Shown here piece after piece: positions 51,547 to 62,410 of a stretch of DNA of 64,000 bases (position 1 is the first letter of the stretch; each line of letters starts with the position of its first letter). Source of the DNA: Parapristionchus giblindavisi (taxonomy: Eukaryota > Nematoda > Chromadorea > Rhabditida > Diplogasteridae); assembly GCA_943737045.1 (NCBI GenBank), contig CALSFV010000223.1, positions 930,001-994,000 on the forward strand, in the 5' to 3' direction. The notes under the pieces are model-generated. The model saw nothing but the letters and a program-made list of their open reading frames with translations. It made no database searches and was not told the DNA's origin. Position numbers and translations under genes: made by a program.

Positions 51547-54500
51547 CATTCCAGAGTACAACCGACGAAGGTGCAGCTGAGGTCAAAGTGGAAGATGTGA
51601 AGGTGGAAGTAGAAGTAGAAGAAGAGCAGAAGCCGGTCGTCGTTCGATCGACAGTCGCCGAGCTGGAGGAGATGTTCAAGTCGAGATACACTATGGTTCG
51701 TATCTATACTGTACATAGGTGGGGCATGAAAATGAATTATTTTTGCATACAGCCTTGCCTTCCCTTGCGGGGCCTTGCGCATAGCTTTGCCTCGCAAAAA
51801 TTGGAAAATTTCCAGTCAAATTTGAGAACAAAATGGCCAAGCGCATAGCCTTGCCTTACAATTCCGCGGTTTGCGCACAGCCTTTCCCCCAACGTGCCCA
51901 CCTATGATACTGTATTTATCTATACTCATCTATGGTTTGTATCTACGGAGAACTTTATCCGTATTCTCTACGTTAATTTGCTGACCTAGAGATCGTTAAA
52001 GTGAATCACTTTAACACGGGTCTCCTGTAAAAGTGTAGCAAAAACGTACGGCTCTGCCACTAGGAAAAATTTTTTGTCTCCGATTTCGATGAAAGTCGGT
52101 CAGTGGTTGTGGTTGGGGGTCATGAGAAGGCCTAGCCACTTGATTTGGCCAAAATTGCAGATTATCGATTTTTTGTGATCTACCCTGAAAATGATCATAA
52201 CTCGGTTCATTTTCATCGTACATCGAGCTGACAGGTGTCATTCGAACCGTATTCGAATTCTCTTCAAAAAAGTTGTTTATGACCCGTTCGCTGCTAAGTC
52301 GTCTTCAGGGCGAAAAACGCGAAAAGCAGATTATTTCACCAAAAAGGTGGCCTGTTCTCGAAAATTTTCTCTTGAGATCATCCGTATTATTGCAAAAATT
52401 ATGTCTTCAAACCACGCACAATATCCCTATCTAGTTCATTGCCCGTATCTCTTGGCCCTCAGGGTCGATTACTAGATAGCTCATGGACTTAGTCGATTTT
52501 AGATCACTTTCTGTTTTTTGATCGTATCTCACTTCAAAGTTGTCCAATTACCTTTTCAAAAAAAATAGAAATGATTCACTCGAAAAATAGATTAAAAAGT
52601 TTATCATTGTCTAAATTGCTATATCAAGCCGTTTTTGAGTTATCAAAGAAAATTGCTCCAATTTCGTGTTTTCACCGCGGATGCTTTGGTGCATGCACGT
52701 AGTCCTTGAACGATTTCGATAGGGGGACGATTCCGAAACCTTGCTAAACCTCCTCGAGCACTCTCGTGTACAGTCCAAGGGCGAACTCCATTATGGATGC
52801 TCTCTCGGGTCTGATCTTGTGCTCTCCTCTATCCCAGTTACGCTCGAGGTTCTAGTGACGGAGGAAAGGACTTATCAACTACCCTCGTATTTCACCAGCG
52901 GTGTTGATATCTGCACAATGTTTGCTCAATTATATTACAGTTTCAAATGTGAAGTAAACATATTTCTCTAATTGATTGAATTCTCTGTTCAACACATGAA
53001 AGCGGTGAAAACACGAAATTGGAGCAATTTTCTTTGATAACTCAAAAACGGCTTGATATAGCAATTTAGACAATGATAAACTTTTTAATCTATTTTTCGA
53101 GTGAATCATTTCTATTTTTTTGAAAAGGTAATCGGACAACTTTGAAGTGAGATACGATCAAAAAACAGAAAGTGATCTAAAATCGACTAAGTCCATGAGC
53201 TATCTAGTAATCGACCCTGAGTGCCAAGAGATACGGGCAATGAACTAGATAGGGATATTGTGCGTGGTTTGAAGACATAATTTTTGCAATAATACGGATG
53301 ATCTCAAGAGAAAATTTTCGAGAACAGGCCACCTTTTTGGTGAAATAATCTGCTTTTCGCGTTTTTCGCCCTGAAGACGACTTAGCAGCGAACGGGTCAT
53401 AAACAACTTTTTGAAGAGAATTCGAATACGGTTCGAATGACTCCTGTCAGCTCGATGTACGATGAAAATGAACCGAGTTATGATCATTTTCAGGGTAGAT
53501 CACAAAAAATCGATAATCTGCAATTTTGGCCAAATCATGTGGCTAGGAATTCTCATGACCCCCAACCACACCCACTGACCGACTTTCATCGAAATCGGAG
53601 ACAAAAAATTTTTCCTAGTGGCAGGCGTTGCTACACTTTTACCGGAGACCCGTGTTAAGTGACTACTTTAACTCCTCGCTGCTCTGGCAACGCTCTATTG
53701 TAGACCAAGAAAGCGAGAGAGTATTGCTAGAGCGGAAAGTTTCAAATTAGCTCGGGCGCGCCTTTAATCTTTTAAACATGTATCTCGCTAACAGGGAATA
53801 ACGAAATAGTATGAGAAACGAGGAAATCGTTAAGTTGATAGACTGAATCAATGAATTCATTTTAAAAAAACTCTTGATAAGTATCAGCTAAAAGCCACCA
53901 AAGTTTGAGCGAGATCTTCCTGGCATGTACATCTATTAATAATATTAATTTAATAGTGGGTCGACACTGAAAAGGAGCCGTATATAGTGGGTCAATCCTC
54001 ACATTGTGAGGGTATGCAAATGTATGGTATGGATATTCGACCAGGTGATTGCGCGTAGCGAACTGCTTACGAAGGCGAGTCATACATGGGCGCCAACATG
54101 GAGGTGCCCCATGTAAAATTAGGGCTTTTCGAAAATTTGTTGAATGCCCCCTGTAAAAAATGACTTTTAGGTGATTTTTAAAAAAATAGTGAAGACCCAC
54201 TCTGAAATTAGCCATTTTCCGTTCGGATACCCCCTGTAGAATCGAGCTCCAGGTACCTCGCCCATATATGAGGCGAGTGTTTGCATGCTCATGCGGTATA
54301 CAATCACTTAGGTTAAAATTCAAGTGAGATGGGAATAGCGGGGCAAAAAGAGACTTTTCCCAAAACATGGTGTGCGGTTTGGTGTTTTTTCACAATGTCA
54401 TAATAATGAGACGATAATTCATTTGTCAGAGCGGCGCACGACAGAGAGAATCATTGGATGCCATGTCGCACGCACACCCTCCTTAACGAAGCGCACCAAA

Positions 54501-55459
54501 CCGGCCTGGCCCCCGCCTCTTCCTGGCTCGATTAACTCTGCCTGACCCGAGCTAGTTGCAGACACTGTTGGAATGTAACATACGATGAATATAGACCATA
54601 GGTGGGCGCACTGGGGGAAAGGCTGTGCGCAAACCGGGGAAGGGGGAGTCAAGGCTGTGCGCATAGCTTTACGGAAATTATTTTGTAGCATATTTCACAA
54701 GAAATTTTCTTTTTTTTAAGGCAATGCTATGCGCAAAGAAAATTCGTTCTCACGTGCTCACTTATGATATAGACCCATCGTCATCTGAGCACTTCCTGCA
54801 TTATTTGATTGATTGATTCGAGAGGATCACTCAAATTGAGCGCCTTAAAATAAAATATTATTACTCTTTTTCATTTGATGAATATAAATTTATTTATTTA
54901 TTTATTATTAAATTTAGGACGATCCTCGCTACGTCGACGTCTGTTCGGGCTTCGGCATACCGCTCATCGTGAAAAACTACCGACCGCGAGGCGGCCGAGG
55001 CGGATGGTACGCGCACCGATTACTGTACCTACCGTATACCGTATACATACCCGTACAAACCGTATACATACTGTATGTTACTGTACCTACCGTATACATA
55101 CCTGTACATACCGTATACATACCTGTACATGCCGTATATTACTGTACCTACCGTATACCTCACTCTTTCGTTGCAGGAGAGGCAATCGCGGTGGCGGCGG
55201 CAACTGGCGCGGCGGCGATAACTACCGTGGTGGTGGCGGAGGATGGAGGGGCGGCTACGGTAGAGGTGGAGGAGGCGGTTACGATCGCAGGGATTACGGT
55301 AGAGATTACGGTAGAGGAGGAGGGAAGTACGGTAGAGGTGGCGGCGGGAACTATGATCGTCGAGATAACAGGGACGGATACAACAACCGCGGCGGCGGTA
55401 GTTCCGGTCCGGGCGGACGCGGTTGGGGCGGGCCTCCGCCCCCGCAAGATCCCCGGTGA
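50075..55459 (+). CDS. RAMAC-like, RGG-rich protein, 253 aa
   Basis: Exons: 50075-50152, 50379-50438, 50809-50862, 51078-51134, 51555-51695, 54918-55006, 55177-55459; 762 nt, one frame, TGA stop. Residues 1-116 are acidic/Lys-rich and include related blocks (EDNIKKEEVSSE, EDVIKKEEVSE). Residues 117-150 (VAELEEMFKSRYTM, then DDPRYVDV and IPLIVKNYRPRG) match the layout of RAMAC/FAM103A1, the small subunit that activates the mRNA cap guanine-7 methyltransferase: E-E-M-F-x-S-R-[FY]-T, acidic-x-Y, P-[PL]-I-V, then an Arg/Gly/Asn-rich RNA-binding tail. Residues 154-253 carry many RGG and YGRGG repeats and end GPPPPQDPR. The long N-terminus is not in vertebrate RAMAC. Intron 5 (3.2 kb) holds a large foldback element. 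The last exon is duplicated at 61067-61313. The family call is an inference from motif order. Confidence 0.7.
50203..50300. repeat. Hairpin element, family I
   Basis: TCCACGGAGCATTAGACC and GGTCTTATGCTCCGTGGA are inverse ends; TACTTTTTGAGCTCGAAAAGT is the centre. It lies in intron 1 of the RAMAC-like gene. Confidence 0.85.
51139..51206. repeat. ATT microsatellite after exon 4 donor
   Basis: ATT units start within five bases of the exon 4 donor (GAG|GTAATT) of the RAMAC-like gene. Confidence 0.9.
51485..51546. repeat. ATT microsatellite before exon 5 acceptor
   Basis: AAT then ATT units end about eight bases before ATTCCAG at 51554, in the polypyrimidine-tract position. Confidence 0.9.
51703..51912. 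repeat. Inverted-repeat element, family L
   Basis: CATAGGTGGGGCATGAAAAT to ACGTGCCCACCTATG, with CCTTGCGGGGCCTTGCGCAT inside. It begins directly after exon 5 of the RAMAC-like gene. Confidence 0.75.
52010..53658. mobile_element. 1.65-kb TTAA-flanked foldback element
   Basis: Arms of about 650 bp (52010-52670 and about 53010-53658) are nearly perfect inverses; the ends are TTAACACGGGTCTCC and GGAGACCCGTGTTAA. The 340-bp centre has no gene. The arms show short frames that mirror each other, with no transposase motif. It fills half of intron 5 of the RAMAC-like gene. Confidence 0.88.
54083..54276. repeat. Repeat family K (inverse of 8395)
   Basis: CATACATGGGCGCCAACATG, GGGCTTTTCGAAAATTTGTT and AATCGAGCTCCAGGTACCTC are the inverse of segments at 8395-8585. 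Confidence 0.75.
54595..54774. repeat. Inverted-repeat element, family L
   Basis: CATAGGTGGGCGCACTGGGG, AAGGCTGTGCGCAAACCGGG and a right end GCTCACTTATG; a diverged copy of 7306-7508. Confidence 0.65.
55025..55165 (+). repeat. TACCGTATA tandem repeat in RAMAC-like intron 6
   Basis: Units around ACCTGTACATACCGTATACAT repeat several times up to the exon 7 acceptor. A shorter version is in the duplicated copy at 60976-61050. Confidence 0.85.
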
Positions 55460-56620
55460 TAATATCTTACCATCTGTGATACTGTATGTCTAGTGTGTGT
55501 CAGTTTATGTCATTCTAAGCAATGAATTTTGGTTGTTTTGTTAATTTTCCCATCCTGACCCACACGCTCCTCCGTAATGTACCATAGATCTGTGATTTTG
55601 TGTTCACGTTGGTCACGCATTAATAAATTATTGTATTTCCTGTCAGCTAGTAGTCAATCGATTATCTAACAAGGTAGATCAGCGGATCAGAGCGATAGAC
55701 AACATACATTTCCGGCGATCCCCTCACGGGATTGTTTTATATAGTCAAAATATGGTGGGTTGATTTAGAAGAAGTGCTATTTTCGCTTAAATTGTTTGGG
55801 GGTATGAAAATGTATGATAGACAATATTTCACGTAACAGCTTCAACTTTTATCAAAAGCTAGAGCCAGTAGCGCTGAACCCAGAACAAGAAAGAGCAAAA
55901 ACAATTGTATATAACGATAACTTTTTGTCGGGACCAGACCGAGAGATAAGGACTGGTATGGTGCCGGAATGGGCCGAAAGTAACATTTGTGGTACAGGGT
56001 CTCGGGAACAGAGACTGTGCAACAAGAGAGAAAAAAACAAGAGCAAATATGTTAGGACGTAAAGGATGGAGAGTGCCTACTATGTCGGAATATAATACTA
56101 ACAAGAGACACAGACACAACGGAGAAAAACAGTTGGATCAGCAGTTGAACATAGAGGGGGGTCATCGTGCGGGGTATACGGTAGGTCGGCAGTAATCAAT
56201 CGATAATCTAGGCCTTGGTCTTGTCGTCAGCGATACCCTCGGCAAGGAAGAGCTTGGCCACGTTCTCGCCAGTCACCTGAAACAGAGAGAGATCAAAGAT
56301 CAATCGATAAAGAGATATTATCGATTGATTACCTTGGTGGCGAAATCGCAGAGGGCTTGCGTGTCCAGAGAGGTGAGCAGGGCGTCCAGCATACCGTTGC
56401 GGGTACCGAGCACGGGTCCCTACAAATAATCAAATTTATTAAAGGTACAAGTATTTATTGATTGATTCACTGAAAAAAATCAATAAATCAATTACAAAAA
56501 AACTATTGCGTTTATTTGGTCCAATAAACTAATCATGAAAATGATATCAACATCATTTATTCCGTAATACGATCTCTTCTGTAACCAGAACAGGTTCGAG
56601 AAGCATTACCGTAACCTGTG
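55130..56620. repeat. Left copy of segmental duplication
   Basis: Matches 60976-62410 with high identity: RAMAC-like intron 6 end and exon 7, its 3' region (ATTAATAAATTATTGTATTT), a shared spacer with GATGGAGAGTGCC, and the last two eIF3H exons in inverse orientation. Offset is about 5.89 kb at the left and 5.84 kb at the right. Confidence 0.92.
55619..55628 (+). terminator. Possible poly(A) signal of RAMAC-like gene
   Basis: TTAATAAATT, 165 bases after the stop; the same sequence occurs in the duplicate at about 61471. Confidence 0.45.
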
Positions 56621-58030
56621 TAGATTTATTGGAACCCTAGATTTTTTTTTTGTTACAAATTCTTAGTTCCAAATTCTTGGCTCCAAATTTTTGGTTCCAA
56701 ATCGTCGTGTCCAAATTTTTAGTTCACTATAGTCAGTTTTACATAAGCAGTGCTATAATAAAGAGTCCATTATTCTCGTTCTATGTTAATGATTCCAATT
56801 TCTCACTTCCAATGTATACATTTACAAAATTATGTTTGCACAACCGCTAGGTACAAATCGAGAGTTCAAAATAAAATGTTCCAAATTTGTGGATCTAAAA
56901 TTTAAGTGACATTGTGTAGATTTATTGGAACCCTAGATTTTTTTTTGTTACAAATTCTTAGTTCCAAATTCTTGGCTCCAAATTTTTGGTTCCAAATCGT
57001 CGTGTCCAAATTTTTAGTTCACTATAGTCAGTTTTACATAAGCAGTGCTATAATCAAGAGTCCATTATTCTCGTTCTATGTTAATGATTCCAATTTCTCA
57101 CTTCCAATGTATACATTTACAAAATTATGTTTGCACAACCGCTAGGTACAAATCGAGAGTTCAAAATAAAATGTTCCAAATTTGTGGATCTAAAATTTAA
57201 GTGACATTGTGTAGATTTATTGGAACCCTAGATTTTTTTTTTGTTACAAATTCTTAGTTCCAAATTCTTGGCTCCAAATTTTTGGTTCCAAATCGTCGTG
57301 TCCAAATTTTTAGTTCACTATAGTCAGTTTTACATAAGCAGTGCTATAATCAAGAGTCCATTATTCTCGTTCTATGTTAATGATTCCAATTTCTCACTTC
57401 CAATGTATACATTTACAAAATTATGTTTGCACAACCGCTAGGTACAAATCGAGAGTTCAAAATAAAATGTTCCAAATTTGTGGATCTAAAATTTAAGTGA
57501 CATTGTGTAGATTTATTGGAACCCTAGATTTTTTTTTGTTACAAATTCTTAGTTCCAAATTCTTGGCTCCAAATTTTTGGTTCCAAATCGTCGTGTCCAA
57601 ATTTTTAGTTCACTATAGTCAGTTTTACATAAGCAGTGCTATAATCAAGAGTCCATTATTCTCGTTCTATGTTAATGATTCCAATTTCTCACTTCCAATG
57701 TATACATTTACAAAATTATGTTTGCACAACCGCTAGGTACAAATCGAGAGTTCAAAATAAAATGTTCCAAATTTGTGGATCTAAAATTTAAGTGACATTG
57801 TGTAGATTTATTGGAACCCTAGATTTTTTTTTGTTACAAATTCTTAGTTCCAAATTCTTGGCTCCAAAATTTTGGTTCCAAATCGTCGTGTCCAAATTTT
57901 TAGTTCACTATAGTCAGTTTTACATAAGCAGTGCTATAATCAAGAGTCCATTATTCTCGTTCTATGTTAATGATTCCCCTTTCTCACTTCCAATGCATAC
58001 ATTTACAAAATTATGTTTGCATTAGTGCTA
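56618..58030 (+). repeat. 295-bp tandem array, 4.8 copies
   Basis: Units start TGTGTAGATTTATTGGAACC and contain ATTTTTGGTTCCAAATCGTC and TTTACATAAGCAGTGCTATA. Copies one to four are almost identical; the last is slightly diverged and ends in a different sequence at about 58030. Repeated 66-79-residue frames on the plus strand are a by-product. It stands where the left eIF3H copy should have its ENEQRRARGEPALS exon. Confidence 0.95.
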
Positions 58031-58371
58031 GGTGCAAATCGACAGTTTCATTATTATGTTTCTAATTTACCAGTTGCAAAGCGTTGAGTTTCAATTTTTA
58101 AGTGACATTGTGTATGCCCACCTGAAAAAGATATCAATCGCCCACCACCCATCACTCGTCTTCATTAGCAGTGCGCTACGCGCAATCACCAGGTTGACTC
58201 ATAGGTCGAATAGGTATGGTACAAATTTGCAAAATGCTGAGAAAATGCAAAATGTGATTAAATTAAATTAAATTAAATTAAATTAAATTAAAGTGGTTGA
58301 AATTAAAGTTTGTGATCACTTTAAGTATTGAAGTACTGGAGAATATGGTAGATATAATAATCGATAATTGG

Positions 58372-58441
58372 TCAGATCGCTCGAAAAGTGCATCCGCAGC
58401 ATGATGGTGAAACGTTGATGAGATGAACAAGTCGATCCAGG
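58372..58441 (+). pseudogene. Inverted, frameshifted eIF3H-like exon
   Basis: Between a good acceptor (TTGGTCAG) and donor (CAG|GTACGG), the plus strand reads SLEKCIRSMMVKR, then after a one-base shift DEMNKSIQ. This resembles the eIF3h segment before the C-terminal helix (MDRVDEMSQDI in human). All three frames are closed across the full length. Orientation is opposite to the other eIF3H pieces. Confidence 0.45.
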
Positions 58442-58607
58442 TACGGTACATTATTGATTTGCTCGATTATTGATGATTAATCGGGGGCACTATAAAGTTT
58501 TGGAGGAATTTTTCCACATTATCTTTAAAAATAAAAATGTTCCAAAGATATTGTCATTGATATTATAAATATCGATATTAATTTATTCTTTTTTCCGGCA
58601 TGAATTC

Positions 58608-59095
58608 GTAGGTCGAATAGTCATATAGGTTACTGAAAATGTTGCCATGTTTACAACAACAAAAAAGCCCAAAGGCTGCGTAGCTTGAAATGTACTTTTC
58701 GCACCTATGTGTCGAGTTGTACTAATTTGCAATAGGCGATTCAGAGTGGGTCCTATCCTTTATCTCATGCAATAGCTTTTATACAAACCTGATAGACTGT
58801 GTGGAATGCAATAGTAAAATGAGAAGCGAGGAAGAGAGATGATAAATAATCAATATCTTAGTATCTGATGTCTACTAGAGTATCATTTATTTATTAATCA
58901 ATAATAATTGTAAACGAAAAAAGTAAGGATATTCAACCCGGTGATTGCGCGTAGCGCACTGCTAATGAAGGCGATTGATGTGCTGTGGGCGAGTAATTTG
59001 ATGTCAGCAAATTTCATTTTCTAATAATAATAATAATAATAATAAAATAATCTCAATGATCCATATTCTCCTTGCAGGCCTTTTCCATAATAATA
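58608..59095. repeat. Segment inverted relative to 63045-63460
   Basis: Shared in inverse orientation: TTGCGCGTAGCGCACTGCTAATGAAGGCG-type sequence (key part GCGTAGCGCACTGCTA), the ATAGGTTACTG/AAAAGTACATTTCAA flank, and CTCCTTGCAGGCCTTTTCC at 59075, which is the acceptor and first codons of the eIF3H AFSKYQ exon joined to AAT repeats. Confidence 0.75.
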
Positions 59096-59848
59096 ACAAT
59101 AATAATAATAATGATAATCTCCTTGCACATTTTGCATTTTCTCAGCATTTTGCAAATTTGTACCATACCTATTCGACCTATGAGTCAACCTGGTGATTGC
59201 GACGCTAGTTCATTAGTCAGAGCGGCGCACCTCAGACGGGTTTGATGACGCGGCGGAGAGTGTGAAAGAGAGAATCATTTGATGCCATCTCGAACGCACA
59301 CCCTGTCTAATGCAGCCCACCAAACCCGCCTGGCATCCGCCTCGCGCTCTCTATAAGGCGGAGAGCATGTTTCGCCCTACCTTCATTGTTGCCCAGCTAT
59401 CACAGAGGCTGAGCTAACGTGTTTTGAGCCAAAAAATCACAAAAATCGAAAAACCTGACCGTATTTTGAGTCATATTTTCTAAAAATCGAAAAACATGAC
59501 CGCATTTTGAAATCCGATAACCTAGATATTCGACTTATGCCCATAGGATACATTAACCACACAGAATACCGTAACCCACATACCGTATATCAGCACGACT
59601 CCGTCGGTGACGCTGCTCTGGTAGTCGAACAGTGACTCGGCCATGTCGGGAGTGAAGCAAGCGCCGAAGGGGTATGCCTGGAGATATGAAGGTAAATTAT
59701 AATCGAAATATGTCATAGTTAAACATGCAAATGTACTCATAAAATTAGATATTAGTGAATAAAAAGTAACGTATGTATTATTGATTGACTGGATAATTTA
59801 CTATCGACAAGGAGCGAAGAATCGACACTACCATATTATCGTTACAAT

Positions 59849-60442
59849 TACCGTCAAAACGAAAAAAAGTGAAACATTTTTCAAAAATTTTGAAAAATTT
59901 TGACAAAAGTTCACAAGATTCCCTGTTTGAGCATTTTTCACGAGCTTGATGATGTATTTTCTAAGGTTTTTCATTGTGGATGTGTTTGCCCAATACAGTC
60001 ATGTACGACAAAAGTGAAAAAATTAATCGGGAACGCTCCACAGCAGAATTGGTATACTGTAGCATACTGTAGAATCTTACTGTAAAACTGCTTCCATCGA
60101 GCTTTTTTCGTCTAATAATGGTTATATATAGCATTACCTGACTTCCTATAGCGAATTTGCACTGGTTGAATCTTGGCAAAGATCAGGCTGCAAAAGTGGT
60201 ATACTGTAGAAAATCCTACCGTATACCAGTTTCACAAAACAGCGTTCACAGTGACTTATTTCAAAATTATTCTTCACAAGTAAATTAGGCAAGCTCAGAG
60301 ATGCTCAAATACCCTATTATGTAATAAAAAACTAGCAACCCCATTTAGATATCATGATCAAAATTTTCAAAATCTTGTGAACTTTTGTAAAAATTTTTCA
60401 AAAATTTTGACAAATGTTTCACTTTTTTTCGTTTTGACGGTA
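59849..60442. repeat. Foldback element, family N
   Basis: Arms of about 70 bp: TACCGTCAAAACGAAAAAAA to AAAAGTTCACAAGAT, and the exact inverse at 60372-60442. It lies in an intron of the broken eIF3H copy. The arms contain A-rich and T-rich runs, no gene. Confidence 0.85.
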
Positions 60443-60975
60443 GATAATACAATGAAACGTGAATACTGCTGGTTTAATATTCGACCACTTTGATTCTAAC
60501 AGCTGCTGGTTTTTCTAAAAATTAAATAATGGGGTATTTGAGCATCAGTTCGCTTGCCCAAATTATTTATGAGTACATATTTTTTTTAAATTCGCAAAAA
60601 ATATTATGAACGCGGTTTTGTAAAACAGGTATAAGGTAGGATTTTCACATTACATCAGTTTGACTATAGAAGGCAGAATACGGTTATCTAAGAATAAATA
60701 AATTATCATACCTGGTAGAAACCGACGAGCTCGTAGTCGATGTTCATGTGTCTGTAAAGACATCATTTTGATTAAAGCTCAAAGATCAAACTACACAACA
60801 GAGTCCAAACTACAGAACACAGTTCAAACTACAGAACACAGTTCAAACTACAGAACACACCCTCATACCTGAACTTCCTCGGCATATCGAGCATCTCGGC
60901 CTGCTTGAGCTCTTCGTTCTGCTGATTCTGCTGATTGGACACCTCGACATTGTCCATCATCGGCTCCGATCGACC

Positions 60976-62410
60976 GTATATTACTGTACCTACCGTATAC
61001 CGTATACGTACCTGTACATATCGTATGCATACTGTACCTACCGTATACCTCACTCTTTCGTTGCAGGAGAGGCAATCACGGTGGCGGCGGCAACTGGCGC
61101 GGCGGCGATAACTACCGTGGTGGCGGAGGATGGAGGGGCGGCTACGGTAGAGCTGGAGGAGGCGGTTACGATCGTAGGGATTACGGTAGAGGAGGAGGAG
61201 GAGGAAAGTACGGTAGGGGAGGCGGCGGGAACAATGATCGTCGAGATAGGGACGGATACAACAACCGCGGCAGCGGTAGTTCCGGTCCTCCACCGCCCCA
61301 AGACCCCCGGTGATAATATCCATGTGGTTCTGTGATACTGTATGTCTAGTGTATGCCACTTTATGTCAGTCTAATCAATATATTTTGGTTTTTTTTGTTA
61401 ATTCCCTGACCCACACGCTCCCCCGTAATGTACCATAGATCTGTGATTATCTGTTCATGTTGGTCACGCATTAATAAATTATTGTATTTCCTGTCAGTTA
61501 GTAGTCAATCGATTATCTAACAAGGTAGATCAGCGGATCAGAGCGATAGACAACATACATTTCCGGCGATCCCCTCACGGGATTGTTTTATATAGTCAAA
61601 ATATGGTGGGTTGATTTAGAAGAAGTCGCTTAAATTGTTTGAGGGTATGAAAATGTATGATAGACAATATTTCACGTAACAGCTTCAACTTTTATCAAAA
61701 GCTGGAGCCAGTGACGCTGAACCCAGAACAAGAAAGAGCAAAAACAATTGTATATAACGATAACTTTTTTTCGGGACCAGACCGAGAGATAAGGACTGGT
61801 ATAGTGCCGGAATGGGCCGAAAGTAACATTTGTGGTACAGGGTCTCGGGAACAGAGACTGTGCAACAAGAGAGAAAAAAACAAATAGTAAATATGTTAGG
61901 ACGTAAAGGATGGAGAGTGCCTAATATGTCGGAATATAATACTAACAAGAGACACAGACACAACGGAGATAAACAGTTGGATCAGCAGTTGGACATAGAG
62001 GGGTCATCGTGCGGGGTATACGGTAGGTCGACAGTAATCAATCGATAATCTAGGCCTTGGTCTTGTCGTCAGCGATACCCTCGGCAAGGAAGAGCTTGGC
62101 CACGTTCTCGCCAGTCACCTGAAACAGAGAGAGATCAAAGATCAACCAATCGATAAAGAGATATTATCGATTGATTACCTTGGTGGCGAAATCGCAAAGA
62201 GCTTGCGTGTCCAGAGATGTGAGCAGGGCGTCCAGCATACCGTTGCGGGTACCGAGCACGGGTCCCTGCAAATAATCAATAATTAAAAGTATATTGATTA
62301 CATCATGGAAAAAATCAATAAATCAATGACAAAACCTATTGAGTTAATTTGGTCCAATAGACTAATCATGAAAATGATATCAACATAATGTTCGAGATGT
62401 ATAACCGTAA
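60976..62410. repeat. Right copy of segmental duplication
   Basis: Counterpart of 55130-56620. Differences are small indels and substitutions, including codon-sized deletions in the RGG exon. Confidence 0.92.
61067..61313 (+). pseudogene. Orphan copy of the last RAMAC-like exon
   Basis: Acceptor CGTTGCAG is kept and the frame is open through RGNHGGGGNWRGGDNYRGG to PPPPQDPR-TGA, 81 codons against 93 in the parent. All length changes are multiples of three. No upstream RAMAC-like exons exist nearby, so it cannot make the whole protein. Confidence 0.85.

Larger units (their letters stand above)
56208..60973 (-). pseudogene. Broken copy of eIF3 subunit H gene
   Basis: Minus-strand pieces: about 60973-60869 (ends EMLDMPRKFR), 60751-60712 (HMNIDYELVGFYQ), 59677-59584 (AYPFGACFTPDMAESLFDYQ, GVVLIY), 56419-56333 (GPVLGTRNGMLDALL, LDTQALCDFATK), 56276-56208 (VTGENVAKLFLAEGIADDKT, TAG stop). 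These match the MPN region and C-terminus of eIF3h, a subunit of the translation-initiation complex eIF3. The first piece is cut at its 5' side, where sequence of the RAMAC-like intron starts, so about 100 N-terminal residues are lost. Exons between VVLIY and GPVLG are missing; one recognisable piece (58372-58441) is inverted and frameshifted. The retained exons keep their splice sites and frames, so decay is recent, or a shortened product may still be made. Confidence 0.75.

Noticed and set aside
52011..53658. Mirror-image short frames as a possible transposase
   Set aside because: The frames lie in the two inverse arms, are under 100 codons and show no transposase motif; the element is non-coding.
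55160..55447. Antisense Thr/Val/Ala-rich frame over the RGG exon
   Set aside because: Caused by GC-rich Gly/Arg codons read backwards; the same at 61050-61301.
56650..58025. Repeated 66-79-aa plus-strand frames
   Set aside because: Each is one copy of the same frame within the 295-bp tandem unit, without splice sites or family resemblance.
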